Assembly (NCBI GenBank): GCA_041675005.1
Contig: JBAYUQ010000025.1
Location: forward strand, 1 to 43,681
Direction: 5' to 3'
Length of the DNA: 43,681 bases
From: PGYR01 sp041675005
Lineage (GTDB): Bacteria > Bacteroidota > Ignavibacteria > Kapaibacteriales > UBA2268
Both the position numbers and the translations under genes were made by a program. The stretch's first letter is position 1, and each line of letters opens with the position of its first letter. The notes under the pieces were generated by a model. It worked only from the letters and a program-made list of their open reading frames with translations, searched no databases and was not told the origin of the DNA. This document shows, one piece after another, positions 19,074 to 26,741 of the stretch.

Positions 19074-20160
19074 GATATTAAACAGTATAAACCCACTCAA
19101 ACTCACAAAGAAAATTAGCCGGCAGAAAGAGCTAGTAGGTAAAGCCCCCGGATCGCTTATCTATACTGGAGAGGTAGTAGATGTACCTGTAGAGTTATCT
19201 GTTATTAGATATAGTGAAACCCATTATGATAGTTTTATTCTAAAAAAAGCTACAGATGCCCACGAGGAGAAAGGAGTTGACCATATATCTTGGATTAATA
19301 TAGATGGAATACATAACGTAGATATAATAAAAACAATAGGAAAAGATTTCAAATTGCATTCTCTTTTGCTTGAAGATATACTGAACATAGAGCAAAGACC
19401 AAAAGTAGAAATATACGGCGACAATCTCGTTGTCTTTTTCAAAATGATGTATCTGCATGATGATATACTAGATATAGAACCAATTAGTTTAATACTAGGT
19501 CCAAACTACCTGATATCATTTCAAGAGAAAAAGGGCGATATCTTTGATAATGTTAGAGCCAGACTTAAGAACGCGAACGGTAGAATTAGAAAAAGAGGTT
19601 CGGATTACTTGCTATTTGCACTGATGGATGCTGTAGTCGATAATTATTTTGTAGTAATGGAGGATATTGCAGAAAAGCTAGAGTTACTGGAAGACAAACT
19701 TTTTGAAGATACGGACAATAAATTGTTATACGAATTACAACAGTATAGAAAACAGATTGTCAATATGAGACGTTCTGTCTATCCACTTCGTGAAGTAGTA
19801 AACAAACTAAATAGAGCTGAATTCGGAATTATCTCCGAAGATACGGAAAGATTTTTCAGAGATTTATATGACCATACAATCCAGATTATAGAGACTATAG
19901 AGACATTCAAAGAGACTGTATCATCACTCAAAGATGTATATATGACTGGTGTAAGCAACCGAATGAACGAGATAATGAAAGTACTGACTCTAATTGCCAC
20001 TATATTTATACCCGTTACTTTCGTGGCAGGGGTCTATGGCATGAACTTCGAATATATGCCCGAACTTAACTGGGAATATGGTTATGCAAGTGCTTGGGGG
20101 ATAATGATAATTATGGGTGGGGCAATGTTGGTTTATTTCAAAAAGAAGAAATGGCTATAA
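19057..20160 (+). CDS. corA: CorA-family magnesium/cobalt transporter
   Basis: A 367-residue CorA-type Mg2+/Co2+ channel. A large N-terminal cytoplasmic domain leads into a long stalk helix, with YFVVMEDIAEKLELLEDKLFE and RRSVYPLREVVNKLNR characteristic of the family. Two C-terminal transmembrane helices follow. The signature YGMN (within FVAGVYGMNFEYMPELNWEYGY) that forms the selectivity filter is intact, and the last residues KKKKW are the usual basic tail. The start codon lies inside the preceding DUF2059 gene. The stop overlaps the next gene by 10 bp. Confidence 0.95.
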   Translation: MKKANEILNSINPLKLTKKISRQKELVGKAPGSLIYTGEVVDVPVELSVIRYSETHYDSFILKKATDAHEEKGVDHISWINIDGIHNVDIIKTIGKDFKLHSLLLEDILNIEQRPKVEIYGDNLVVFFKMMYLHDDILDIEPISLILGPNYLISFQEKKGDIFDNVRARLKNANGRIRKRGSDYLLFALMDAVVDNYFVVMEDIAEKLELLEDKLFEDTDNKLLYELQQYRKQIVNMRRSVYPLREVVNKLNRAEFGIISEDTERFFRDLYDHTIQIIETIETFKETVSSLKDVYMTGVSNRMNEIMKVLTLIATIFIPVTFVAGVYGMNFEYMPELNWEYGYASAWGIMIIMGGAMLVYFKKKKWL

Positions 20161-20513
20161 AATTCCACTTTTTAGAAGAGTACCTTGATACTTTGCCTTC
20201 TGTACAGAGAGAAATAGTAGAAGAGTTGGACAGACTTATATTAATGTCCTCCGACAAATTCAAGTTCAAATTTAGCTATGGACTACCATTCTACGAGTAT
20301 ATAAAAAATGTAAGCTATATTAACTGCAAGAAGAACGGCATCGTAAATTTAGCATTCTGGAACGGTAAATATATGGACAATATCCCTGGGCTTGAGTTCG
20401 AAGGACGAGTAATGATCAAGGCATTCACATTTAAAAGATTAGAAGATATCAATGAAGATATATTAGTATATACTCTCCAAGAAGCCCTCCGAATACAACA
20501 CAAAATTTACTAA
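20151..20513 (+). CDS. DUF1801-family small cytosolic protein
   Basis: A 120-residue protein from the ATG at 20151 (MAIKFHFLEEYLDTL). The pattern VQREIVEELDRLIL, KFKFSYGLPFYEY and the aromatic-rich core matches the YdhG/DUF1801 fold, a small alpha/beta domain of unknown function that may bind a small molecule. The frame extends upstream to 20094, but that part lies inside corA and gives an unlikely N-terminus. It overlaps corA by 10 bp and is the last gene of that group. Confidence 0.75.
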   Translation: MAIKFHFLEEYLDTLPSVQREIVEELDRLILMSSDKFKFKFSYGLPFYEYIKNVSYINCKKNGIVNLAFWNGKYMDNIPGLEFEGRVMIKAFTFKRLEDINEDILVYTLQEALRIQHKIY

Positions 20514-20518
20514 TATCT

Positions 20519-20546
20519 GTAACCAGATTTGCTGACAGCCGTCTAA
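20519..20546 (+). promoter_or_regulatory. ECF-like promoter before the DUF6249-sigma operon
   Basis: GTAACC (20519-20524), a 15-bp spacer and CGTCTAA (20540-20546) closely fit the -35/-10 pattern of ECF sigma factors. It lies 36 bp before the first gene of an operon that encodes an ECF sigma factor, so autoregulation is plausible. This is inferred by eye. Confidence 0.45.
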
Positions 20547-20582
20547 GAGTCAGAATTAATCAACAATTTATAGGATATAATT

Positions 20583-20930
20583 ATGACAAACATTTTTGAT
20601 GCTTTAGTACCTCTTTCTTTTTTTCTAATGGTCTTCGGTATTGCGTTCATTTTTCTTAAAGCAAGGTCTAACGAAAGGTTAGCACTAATCGAGAGAAATA
20701 TAGATGCTAGTTTGTTCTTTGGTAAAAAGAAAGACAATCTTACTTATTGGACACTCCGAATCGGTTCATTATTATTTGGCTTTGGTATAGGATTGCTAGT
20801 TGGGTTTATTATGGCAGATGCATACAATGATGATGCCTACATGGCACCCCCCTTGTTTATATTTTCTGGACTTTTCTGGATTGTTGAATTTATAGTAGAA
20901 AGAAAGATAATTCAAAAAGACAACAATTAG
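20583..20930 (+). CDS. Small membrane protein, DUF6249-like
   Basis: A 115-residue protein with three hydrophobic segments: residues about 8-26, 58-80 and 92-108. Between the first two is the motif RSNERLALIERNIDASLFF, which matches DUF6249-type membrane proteins often encoded beside ECF sigma factors in Bacteroidota. The function is unknown. The ATG is preceded by AGGA. The next gene, the sigma factor, starts 10 bp after its stop, so they are probably cotranscribed. Confidence 0.7.
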   Translation: MTNIFDALVPLSFFLMVFGIAFIFLKARSNERLALIERNIDASLFFGKKKDNLTYWTLRIGSLLFGFGIGLLVGFIMADAYNDDAYMAPPLFIFSGLFWIVEFIVERKIIQKDNN

Positions 20931-20940
20931 GATTTATCAA

Positions 20941-21489
20941 TTGGAGGATATAGACCTAATAGAACGAATAAATTCTGGTGAAAAGGAACTATTCGAGCAT
21001 CTTGTAAATAGATATAATAGCTATGTCTATTCTATTTGCTTGAATATACTTAGGAATGTAGAAGATGCCAGGGATACTTCTCAAGAAACGTTCTATAAAG
21101 CATATAAATCACTGAAGAGGTATGACGGAACTAAAAGTCAATTCTCTACATGGCTATATAAAATTGCTTATAATAAATGCATCGATTTGATTAGAAAGAA
21201 AAATAATTTCTTGAATCTCAAGTCATACTTTAAAAATAAGGATTCAAATTATGATTACCAGAATCATAAATTCGATAATGAAATAGTAGAAGACCTGGTT
21301 TCTGAACTTCCAGAAAAAGATGCTGCTCTTATTACTTTTTATTATCTTAATGAACTTTCAATAAAAGAAATATCTTATATTACAGATGATAGCGAGAGCA
21401 ATATTAAAGTAAAACTACATAGAATAAGGAAAAGATTAAAAGAAATAGCTATAGTTAAATATCAAAACGAATTAAATCCTAATAGATAA
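20941..21489 (+). CDS. ECF-type RNA polymerase sigma factor
   Basis: A 182-residue sigma-70 family protein of the extracytoplasmic function class. Region 2 is visible as FEHLVNRYNSYVYSICLNILRNVEDARDTSQETFYKAYKSLKRYD, followed by FSTWLYKIAYNKCIDLIRKK. Region 4 is the helix-turn-helix ELSIKEISYITDDSESNIKVKLHRIRKRLKE. There is no region 1.1 or region 3. The start codon appears to be TTG, with AGGA nine bases upstream overlapping the stop of the preceding gene. Its stop overlaps the next gene's ATG (TAATG), so the partner is translated together with it. Confidence 0.93.
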   Translation: MEDIDLIERINSGEKELFEHLVNRYNSYVYSICLNILRNVEDARDTSQETFYKAYKSLKRYDGTKSQFSTWLYKIAYNKCIDLIRKKNNFLNLKSYFKNKDSNYDYQNHKFDNEIVEDLVSELPEKDAALITFYYLNELSIKEISYITDDSESNIKVKLHRIRKRLKEIAIVKYQNELNPNR

Positions 21490-21815
21490 TGAAAGATACT
21501 GATAAAATATTAAAAAATAGTTTAAAAAGTGAAGTTGATCAAGATTTCACAAAGGATACTTTATTATATATTCGTAATAGGCAAATGCGTTTTAGAATTT
21601 TATTGAGTGTAATGTTATTATTTCTATGTGCTCTTATAATACCTTATATTCCTTTTGAATCAATTGTATTGAATAACCTACCTTATATTAACAAAGTTGT
21701 ATCAGTAAGTAAGCTATATGTGTTTATTGCGTTTACTTTTACATTGGTTATCTTCTTTGATACGCTATTAAGGAGTATCCTAAGCTCAAATCAAACAAAA
21801 ATTACAACAAAATAG
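21489..21815 (+). CDS. Small two-helix membrane protein, possible regulator of the sigma factor
   Basis: A 108-residue protein coupled to the ECF sigma gene through a TAATG overlap. An N-terminal cytoplasmic stretch of about 36 residues is followed by two hydrophobic segments (about 37-57 and 76-93). Position suggests an anti-sigma factor, but the HxxxCxxC zinc motif of ZAS-type anti-sigma factors is absent and the cytoplasmic part is short. I do not recognise the family. The gene has AT-rich codon use like its neighbours. Confidence 0.7.
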   Translation: MKDTDKILKNSLKSEVDQDFTKDTLLYIRNRQMRFRILLSVMLLFLCALIIPYIPFESIVLNNLPYINKVVSVSKLYVFIAFTFTLVIFFDTLLRSILSSNQTKITTK

Positions 21816-21838
21816 CTCCTCTATTCGTTTTGTAGTGT

Positions 21839-22477
21839 ATGATAAAAAGAATAATATTTATATTTGCATTACTTATAGGAACAACAGCATGTACTAATGC
21901 TGATGAAAAAACTAATCACGTAGAAAAGGAAATAATGAGCTCAATAGTAGATACAGCAATTTTTGCTTCAGGTTGTTTTTGGTGCACAGAAGCAATATTT
22001 CAAGAATTGAATGGAGTTGATAAAGTAGAATCTGGTTATATAGGTGGAGAAAAACCAAATCCCACTTATGAGGAAGTATGTTCTGGTAATACTGGACATG
22101 CTGAAGCAACTAGAATTTACTACAATCCAGAAATAATTACTTTTAAAGAATTGCTTGAAGTGTTTTGGAAAACACATGACCCTACTACTCTCAACCGTCA
22201 AGGCAATGATGTTGGTACTCAGTACCGCTCAGGTATATTCTATCTCAGCGAAGACCAAAAAAATCTGGCCGAAGAATACAAAAAGAAACTGAACGATGCT
22301 GGAATTTATGAAAATCCTATCGTAACAGAAATAACTCCAACGAGTGAATTTTTTGTCGCAGAAAATTATCACCAAAACTACTATAATCAAAATGGTAATC
22401 AACCTTATTGTAGCTTTGTCATAACCCCAAAAATAGAGAAATTTAAAAAAGTTTTCGAAGATAAATTGAAAAAATAA
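21839..22477 (+). CDS. msrA: Lipoprotein peptide-methionine (S)-S-oxide reductase MsrA
   Basis: A 212-residue MsrA that reduces methionine-S-sulfoxide in proteins. The catalytic motif GCFWCTEAIF has its nucleophilic Cys at residue 46. The rest of the family core is present: GVDKVESGYIGG, then YEEVCSGNTGHAEATRIYY, HDPTTLNRQGNDVGTQYRS and the substrate-contacting AENYHQNYY. The N-terminus is a lipoprotein signal with lipobox IGTTAC (Cys18), so this copy probably repairs oxidised methionines in the periplasm or at the outer membrane, unlike the usual cytosolic form. It lies 23 bp after the putative regulator gene. Confidence 0.95.
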   Translation: MIKRIIFIFALLIGTTACTNADEKTNHVEKEIMSSIVDTAIFASGCFWCTEAIFQELNGVDKVESGYIGGEKPNPTYEEVCSGNTGHAEATRIYYNPEIITFKELLEVFWKTHDPTTLNRQGNDVGTQYRSGIFYLSEDQKNLAEEYKKKLNDAGIYENPIVTEITPTSEFFVAENYHQNYYNQNGNQPYCSFVITPKIEKFKKVFEDKLKK

Positions 22478-22542
22478 TCTTGGATAATCAAATTCTTTTT
22501 TATAATTTTTCCTCGTCTTATTCACAATATTTTGAGGTAGTT

Positions 22543-23520
22543 ATGAAAAAGTTTTTACTTGTTCTTGTTTCCGTAATCGTACTAGCCATTGTTGGTATAA
22601 TCACCTATGTGACAACTGCATTGCCAAATGTCGGTGAACCTGAAAAAATCACAATCGATGTCACTCCGCAAATGCTAGAAAGAGGAAAATATTTAGTTGA
22701 AACCGTTTCTGGTTGTATTGACTGTCACTCAGTTAGAGATTATACTAAGTGGGCAGGTCCTATAAAAGAAGAGACAAGAGGTGGCGGAGGTGAGAAATGG
22801 ACTGAAGAAATGGGTTTACCAGGGAATGTGATTTCAAGGAATATTACACCATTTGCTATAGGAGATTGGACTGATGGTGAGCTATTTAGAGCAATTACTT
22901 CTGGAGTTAGCAAAGATGGTAGTGCTCTTTTCCCGATTATGCCTTACCATAGCTATGGGAAAGCCGACAAAGAAGATATTTATTCAATAATAGCATATTT
23001 GAGGACTATAGAACCTAACAAATCAGTACCACAAAAAACTGAACTTAATTTCCCTATGAGTCTAATAGTAAATCTAATTCCACAAAAAGCTGAATTTGGG
23101 CAAAGACCTGATGAAAATAATAAAGTAGAGCATGGAAAGTATATGGCTACTTTAGCGGCTTGTGCTGATTGCCATACACCAATGGAGAAAGGAGAATATA
23201 TAGAAGGTATGGAGTTCGCTGGAGGAATGGAGTTCCCATATCCAAATGGAGATATTAATAGATCTGCTAACCTCACTCCCGATAAAAAAACAGGAATTGG
23301 TAACTTTTCGGAAGAACAGTTTGTCTCTAAATTCAAGTCTTATGCAGATAGCAATTATGTTATTCGTAATTTGGATGCAGGTGAAGTAAATACTATGATG
23401 CCTTGGTTGGTATATAGAAATATGAAAGAAGATGATTTGAAAGCAATTTATTCTTATCTTATGACATTGAAACCTGTCAAAAACGAAATTAAATTATTTG
23501 AGAAGAAAAAGGAAAGTTAG
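22543..23520 (+). CDS. Membrane-anchored diheme cytochrome c
   Basis: A 325-residue exported cytochrome c. The start at 22543 (MKKFLLVLVS) has GAGG upstream and gives an N-terminal hydrophobic signal anchor; an in-frame TTG at 22480 is less likely. Two haem-binding sites are visible: CIDCH (58-62) and CADCH (207-211). The sequence between and after them (VISRNITPFAIGDWTDGELFRAITSGVSKDG and SANLTPDKKTGIGNFSEEQF) follows the paired class I domains of cytochromes found with periplasmic dehydrogenases. No dehydrogenase gene is adjacent, so the electron donor is unknown. The next gene starts 4 bp after its stop. Confidence 0.88.
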   Translation: MKKFLLVLVSVIVLAIVGIITYVTTALPNVGEPEKITIDVTPQMLERGKYLVETVSGCIDCHSVRDYTKWAGPIKEETRGGGGEKWTEEMGLPGNVISRNITPFAIGDWTDGELFRAITSGVSKDGSALFPIMPYHSYGKADKEDIYSIIAYLRTIEPNKSVPQKTELNFPMSLIVNLIPQKAEFGQRPDENNKVEHGKYMATLAACADCHTPMEKGEYIEGMEFAGGMEFPYPNGDINRSANLTPDKKTGIGNFSEEQFVSKFKSYADSNYVIRNLDAGEVNTMMPWLVYRNMKEDDLKAIYSYLMTLKPVKNEIKLFEKKKES

Positions 23521-23523
23521 AAA

Positions 23524-24498
23524 ATGTATAAAATGTTAGCTTTATTTGTGGTGTTGTCTGTTGTTACGGTAACGGCACAAGAAGATTTGACCGAAAAGAA
23601 TTTCCCCAAGATTGGGTTAGATGGCAATTATAGAAGCTCTTCAAAACAGGAGCTTGAAAATTTGGATACTCGAGGAGGGAAAGATCAAATCTGGGACTAT
23701 TCGACAATCACTAATTCTCAAGAAATAGAGCAAGTATTTTGGAAACCGATTATATTAGCTTCTGCAGAAGCTCAGAATACATTCCCAAATGCAACATATT
23801 TCCAAACAAAATCTACTATCACAAATGTAACTAATTTCTTTTCCGTTGATAAAAATTCTCAAAAGCAATTGGGCTATAATTATAATACAGATTATATCAA
23901 GTTCGATAAACCAATTGATTATTACCCTTATCCGATGAAATTTGGACAGAAATACGAATCGATTTTTTCTTATGACTATAATGGAAAAGCTGAAGGGAAA
24001 TTCTCTGTAGTTTATGATGGTTACGGTGAACTTGCATTACCGGATAAAACATTTGAAAACGCAATTAGATTAAAGATAAATACAGCTACAGTATTTGAAG
24101 ATGACTTAAATGACACAATTAAAACAACTGAATTTCAATTCTTAGTTCGTGAATCTGGCAGACTAGTTTTCTCGCTAGTTGAAATACAGTCAACGGCAAT
24201 TCCTGAACAAAAAGTATATAATTATCAGTACTTTGTTTCACCAATTATCAGCTCAGTTAACGAAGAACTAAGTGCTAAAACTCAAGTGTACCCTAATCCA
24301 TCAACAAACTTTATTAGAGTAGATGTACCTAATAGTGTGATAATAGATTACGATATAGTTGATATAAATGGAAATATAATAAGTGGTTCTAATTATTCGA
24401 ATATGATTGATATATCTGACGTTGTGGCTGGTACTTATTTCGTGAAAGCGAAACTGATGACTAATGAAGTAGTGTTGAAGAAGTTTATAAAGCAATAA
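23524..24498 (+). CDS. Secreted protein with T9SS sorting tail, unknown function
   Basis: A 324-residue protein with a signal peptide (MYKMLALFVVLSVVTVTAQ) and a C-terminal type A sorting domain (VYPNPSTNFIRVDV, then DINGNIISGS and VVAGTYFVKA). The central region of about 220 residues is rich in aromatic residues and beta strands (YYPYPMKFGQKYESIF) and I do not recognise it. It is probably cotranscribed with the diheme cytochrome gene 4 bp upstream, but a shared function cannot be claimed. Confidence 0.8.
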   Translation: MYKMLALFVVLSVVTVTAQEDLTEKNFPKIGLDGNYRSSSKQELENLDTRGGKDQIWDYSTITNSQEIEQVFWKPIILASAEAQNTFPNATYFQTKSTITNVTNFFSVDKNSQKQLGYNYNTDYIKFDKPIDYYPYPMKFGQKYESIFSYDYNGKAEGKFSVVYDGYGELALPDKTFENAIRLKINTATVFEDDLNDTIKTTEFQFLVRESGRLVFSLVEIQSTAIPEQKVYNYQYFVSPIISSVNEELSAKTQVYPNPSTNFIRVDVPNSVIIDYDIVDINGNIISGSNYSNMIDISDVVAGTYFVKAKLMTNEVVLKKFIKQ

Positions 24499-24523
24499 GC
24501 TAATTAAGATCGGAAGAAAAGAT

Positions 24524-24558
24524 AAAGCCGTTTTAGAAATAACTAGAACGGCTTTTTA
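24524..24558. terminator. Rho-independent terminator between convergent genes
   Basis: AAAGCCGTTTTAG (24524-24536) pairs with CTAGAACGGCTTT (24543-24555) with one G-U pair, followed by T residues on the plus strand. On the minus strand it also lies just past the DUF2892 stop and could serve both transcripts. Confidence 0.85.
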
Positions 24559-24584
24559 TTGAAAATTATTTTTTAGCTAATGAT

Positions 24585-24794
24585 TTAATCTTGACTGACT
24601 TTGCAAGTCTTAATGCCGAAGATTGTGTAAAGTGGGCAGAAACTAACTAATGAAGTTAGAACGAAAACGACTGCTAATACAAGTAGTATTGTACCAAGTA
24701 AACCAGGAATAACATCTGTGAAATACAGTACAGCTATTACTACTGCTATTATTATTCTTAGTATTTTGTCGGCAGAACCCATATTCTTTTTCAT
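24585..24794 (-). CDS. Small DUF2892-family membrane protein
   Basis: A 69-residue protein with two transmembrane helices (about 11-30 and 33-52) and the C-terminal pattern SFCPLYTIFGIKTCK that is characteristic of DUF2892 (YgaP-like inner-membrane domain). In rhodanese YgaP this domain follows a sulfurtransferase; here it stands alone. Its function is unknown. The start has AAAAGGTGA upstream. Confidence 0.85.
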   Translation of the reverse strand: MKKNMGSADKILRIIIAVVIAVLYFTDVIPGLLGTILLVLAVVFVLTSLVSFCPLYTIFGIKTCKVSQD

Positions 24795-24908
24795 AAAGTC
24801 ACCTTTTGTTTTAAAAGTTAAATTCTAATATAAGACTATTAACACTTTAACTTAAGGTTTATAATTTTCAAACGCAAGACATAATAGTAAAAAAGACAGT
24901 TAAACGAC

Positions 24909-25490
24909 ATGGAAACTAATACGATAATAGAGATAATGGGAACCGCACTCAATTTGGTATTTCTGATCTTAGTGATAAGAGAAAATATATGGTGCTGGCT
25001 TTTTGGTATCTTGGGGTCATTGGTTAGTATATATCTTTTCGTAGAAACTAAGCTGTACTCTGAATCAATACTCTATAGCTATTATGTGATAATGGGAGTA
25101 TATGGTTGGCGAAAATGGTCTTCCCAGAAAGACGGCAAACCACTCCAAGTTTCGGAAACGTCTCTATTTGTGCACAGTGGGTGGATTGTATTTTCTACAG
25201 CGATGGCTATTTCTTTGGGTTGGTTATTCAGCAATTATACAGATGCAAACAACCCATATTTCGATGCTTTCACTACTGTTTTTGCCTTTCTTGCTACTTA
25301 CTTTGAAGCGATTAAGCTACGTTCCGCATGGTTCTATTGGATAGTAATAAATGGCTCATCAGTATGGTTATATTCGCAAAGGGGATTAGAAATTTATTCA
25401 GTACTTATGTTAATTTATTTTATTTTGTCATTCGTCGGTTTACTAAAATGGCAAAAGAGTTACGCCAAATCTAAAATGGAATTATTATGA
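24909..25490 (+). CDS. pnuC: PnuC-family nicotinamide riboside transporter
   Basis: A 193-residue inner-membrane protein with seven hydrophobic segments. The family pattern is clear: NIWCWLFGILGSLVSIYLFVETKLYSESILYSYYVIMGVYGWRKW near the N-terminus, and a second aromatic-rich set including WFYWIVINGSSVWLY. PnuC proteins take up nicotinamide riboside, or thiamine in the PnuT branch. No NadR, thiamine kinase gene or TPP riboswitch is beside it, so the substrate is open. Its stop overlaps the next gene's ATG (ATGA). Confidence 0.9.
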   Translation: METNTIIEIMGTALNLVFLILVIRENIWCWLFGILGSLVSIYLFVETKLYSESILYSYYVIMGVYGWRKWSSQKDGKPLQVSETSLFVHSGWIVFSTAMAISLGWLFSNYTDANNPYFDAFTTVFAFLATYFEAIKLRSAWFYWIVINGSSVWLYSQRGLEIYSVLMLIYFILSFVGLLKWQKSYAKSKMELL

Positions 25491-26416
25491 TTAAGAGACT
25501 ACTACTATTTATAACAGCTGGCTTGATACTAACTTCTTGCATAGAGATAAACGTCCACTATATTATAAATCCAGATAAATCAGGAAAAGTAGAGACTAGC
25601 TACCTGATGCCTGTTGACCCTATGGGATTTGGTGTTACACTCGAGAATCCAGAAGCAAAAGCAATGGAAGAAATGTACAAAATGTTTGATGAATATCCGG
25701 GTGTTGCTACTTGGAACAATATAAAATATGAGTACATCAATGATTCGGCTGATTTGGTAATCAGCGCTACGGGATATTTCGATAATTTCAATAGCTTGAA
25801 AGAAAAAGGAATCTTACCTTATGAAATTCAGAAAGAGGGTAAAGACACATACTTCACTTTTAAGACTTACCTAGATTCGGTTCATACGGAAGAGGGTAAA
25901 TCTGAATTAAAATCATTAGACGAGCTAGGAATAACTGAGAAAGACCTACAAGACTCGGTCCGCAAGCTGAAAAGAAACTTCAAGAAGGGGCTGGGTATGT
26001 TTGCAATGATGATGGGCAATATCGAATTCAATACTACCTATGAGTTTGCAGGCAGTATATCTACTCCTAATGGTAGTAAAATTGGGGATGGAACTAAATT
26101 CAAAGTCGGGTTAGATGGTTTGAAATTCCAAAACTATATGATGGAAGAAATGGACAATGATGAGTACTACGAAAGTTTAATAAGAGGTGCTTCACCATTC
26201 GATGTAGATACTGAGCCATCTGAAAACCAAGAAATGAAAAAAATGGTACTAGAATTTCTTTCAGGTGAGAAAGAAGATATAAGTAAAATAAAAGTAGATT
26301 TCGGCAAACCAAAATTCGATTATAAGAAAGAGCTAAAAAAAGCTAAGAAAGATTGGGATAGCTGGAAGAAGAAGAACGCCAAATACAAAGAAGAAACAAA
26401 TATGAAGAAGTCGTAG
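25487..26416 (+). CDS. Lipoprotein of unknown function
   Basis: A 309-residue protein with a lipoprotein signal peptide (lipobox LTSC, Cys18). After it comes IEINVHYIINPDKSGKVETSYLMPVDP, which resembles the start of small outer-membrane or periplasmic lipoproteins with a beta-rich domain (compare DUF of the LptM/BT-type). The C-terminal 40 residues are strongly basic and Lys-rich (KKELKKAKKDWDSWKKK). I do not recognise a function. It overlaps pnuC by 4 bp and is probably translated with it. Confidence 0.75.
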   Translation: MIKRLLLFITAGLILTSCIEINVHYIINPDKSGKVETSYLMPVDPMGFGVTLENPEAKAMEEMYKMFDEYPGVATWNNIKYEYINDSADLVISATGYFDNFNSLKEKGILPYEIQKEGKDTYFTFKTYLDSVHTEEGKSELKSLDELGITEKDLQDSVRKLKRNFKKGLGMFAMMMGNIEFNTTYEFAGSISTPNGSKIGDGTKFKVGLDGLKFQNYMMEEMDNDEYYESLIRGASPFDVDTEPSENQEMKKMVLEFLSGEKEDISKIKVDFGKPKFDYKKELKKAKKDWDSWKKKNAKYKEETNMKKS

Positions 26417-26421
26417 ATGTG

Positions 26422-26676
26422 GGAATAGCAGAGACGTATTGCATACGTCTCTACTATTCCCCAAACCCCCTTTCGCAAGGGGGCTTCCGAGTGTTCGTTA
26501 CTTGAGAGCGAAACGCAGTGAACGAAGAATCCAGCAGAACTCACAGAGCAGTTCAATATTAGTAGTGCCTGTTGACCAGCCTAACACAACAACACCGTTA
26601 GGAGTTGAATTAATATGGGACTAAAGTCCAATGTGGATTGGTGATATTCAATTCATCCGTTGGCTAAAGCCAACGG
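26422..26676. repeat. Palindrome cluster, copy 2 of the composite repeat
   Basis: The 26417-26741 gap between convergent genes carries a second copy of the cluster at 4466-4634. It contains a long hairpin at 26422-26460 (outer arms GGAATAG/CTATTCC around the inner GAGACGTAT/ATACGTCTC), and CCCCCTT/AAGGGGG at 26466-26483 with loop TCGC. A decayed GAACT/AGTTC pair lies at 26537-26554. GGACT/AGTCC follows at 26618-26629, and CCGTTGGCTAAAGCCAACGG at 26657-26676 is identical to 4615-4634. The order and orientation match copy 1; the middle hairpins are decayed. The frame at 26439-26624 is not a gene. Confidence 0.85.
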
Positions 26677-26741
26677 CAATACATCGAACTATGCTCCTTG
26701 CGAGAGCTGTCTTTTCTTAAAAAAAGGTAGCGGCATTCCCA

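Noticed and set aside
26439..26624. A 61-codon frame in the repeat region
   Set aside because: It is made of hairpin arms and low-complexity repeat DNA, with no recognisable protein features.
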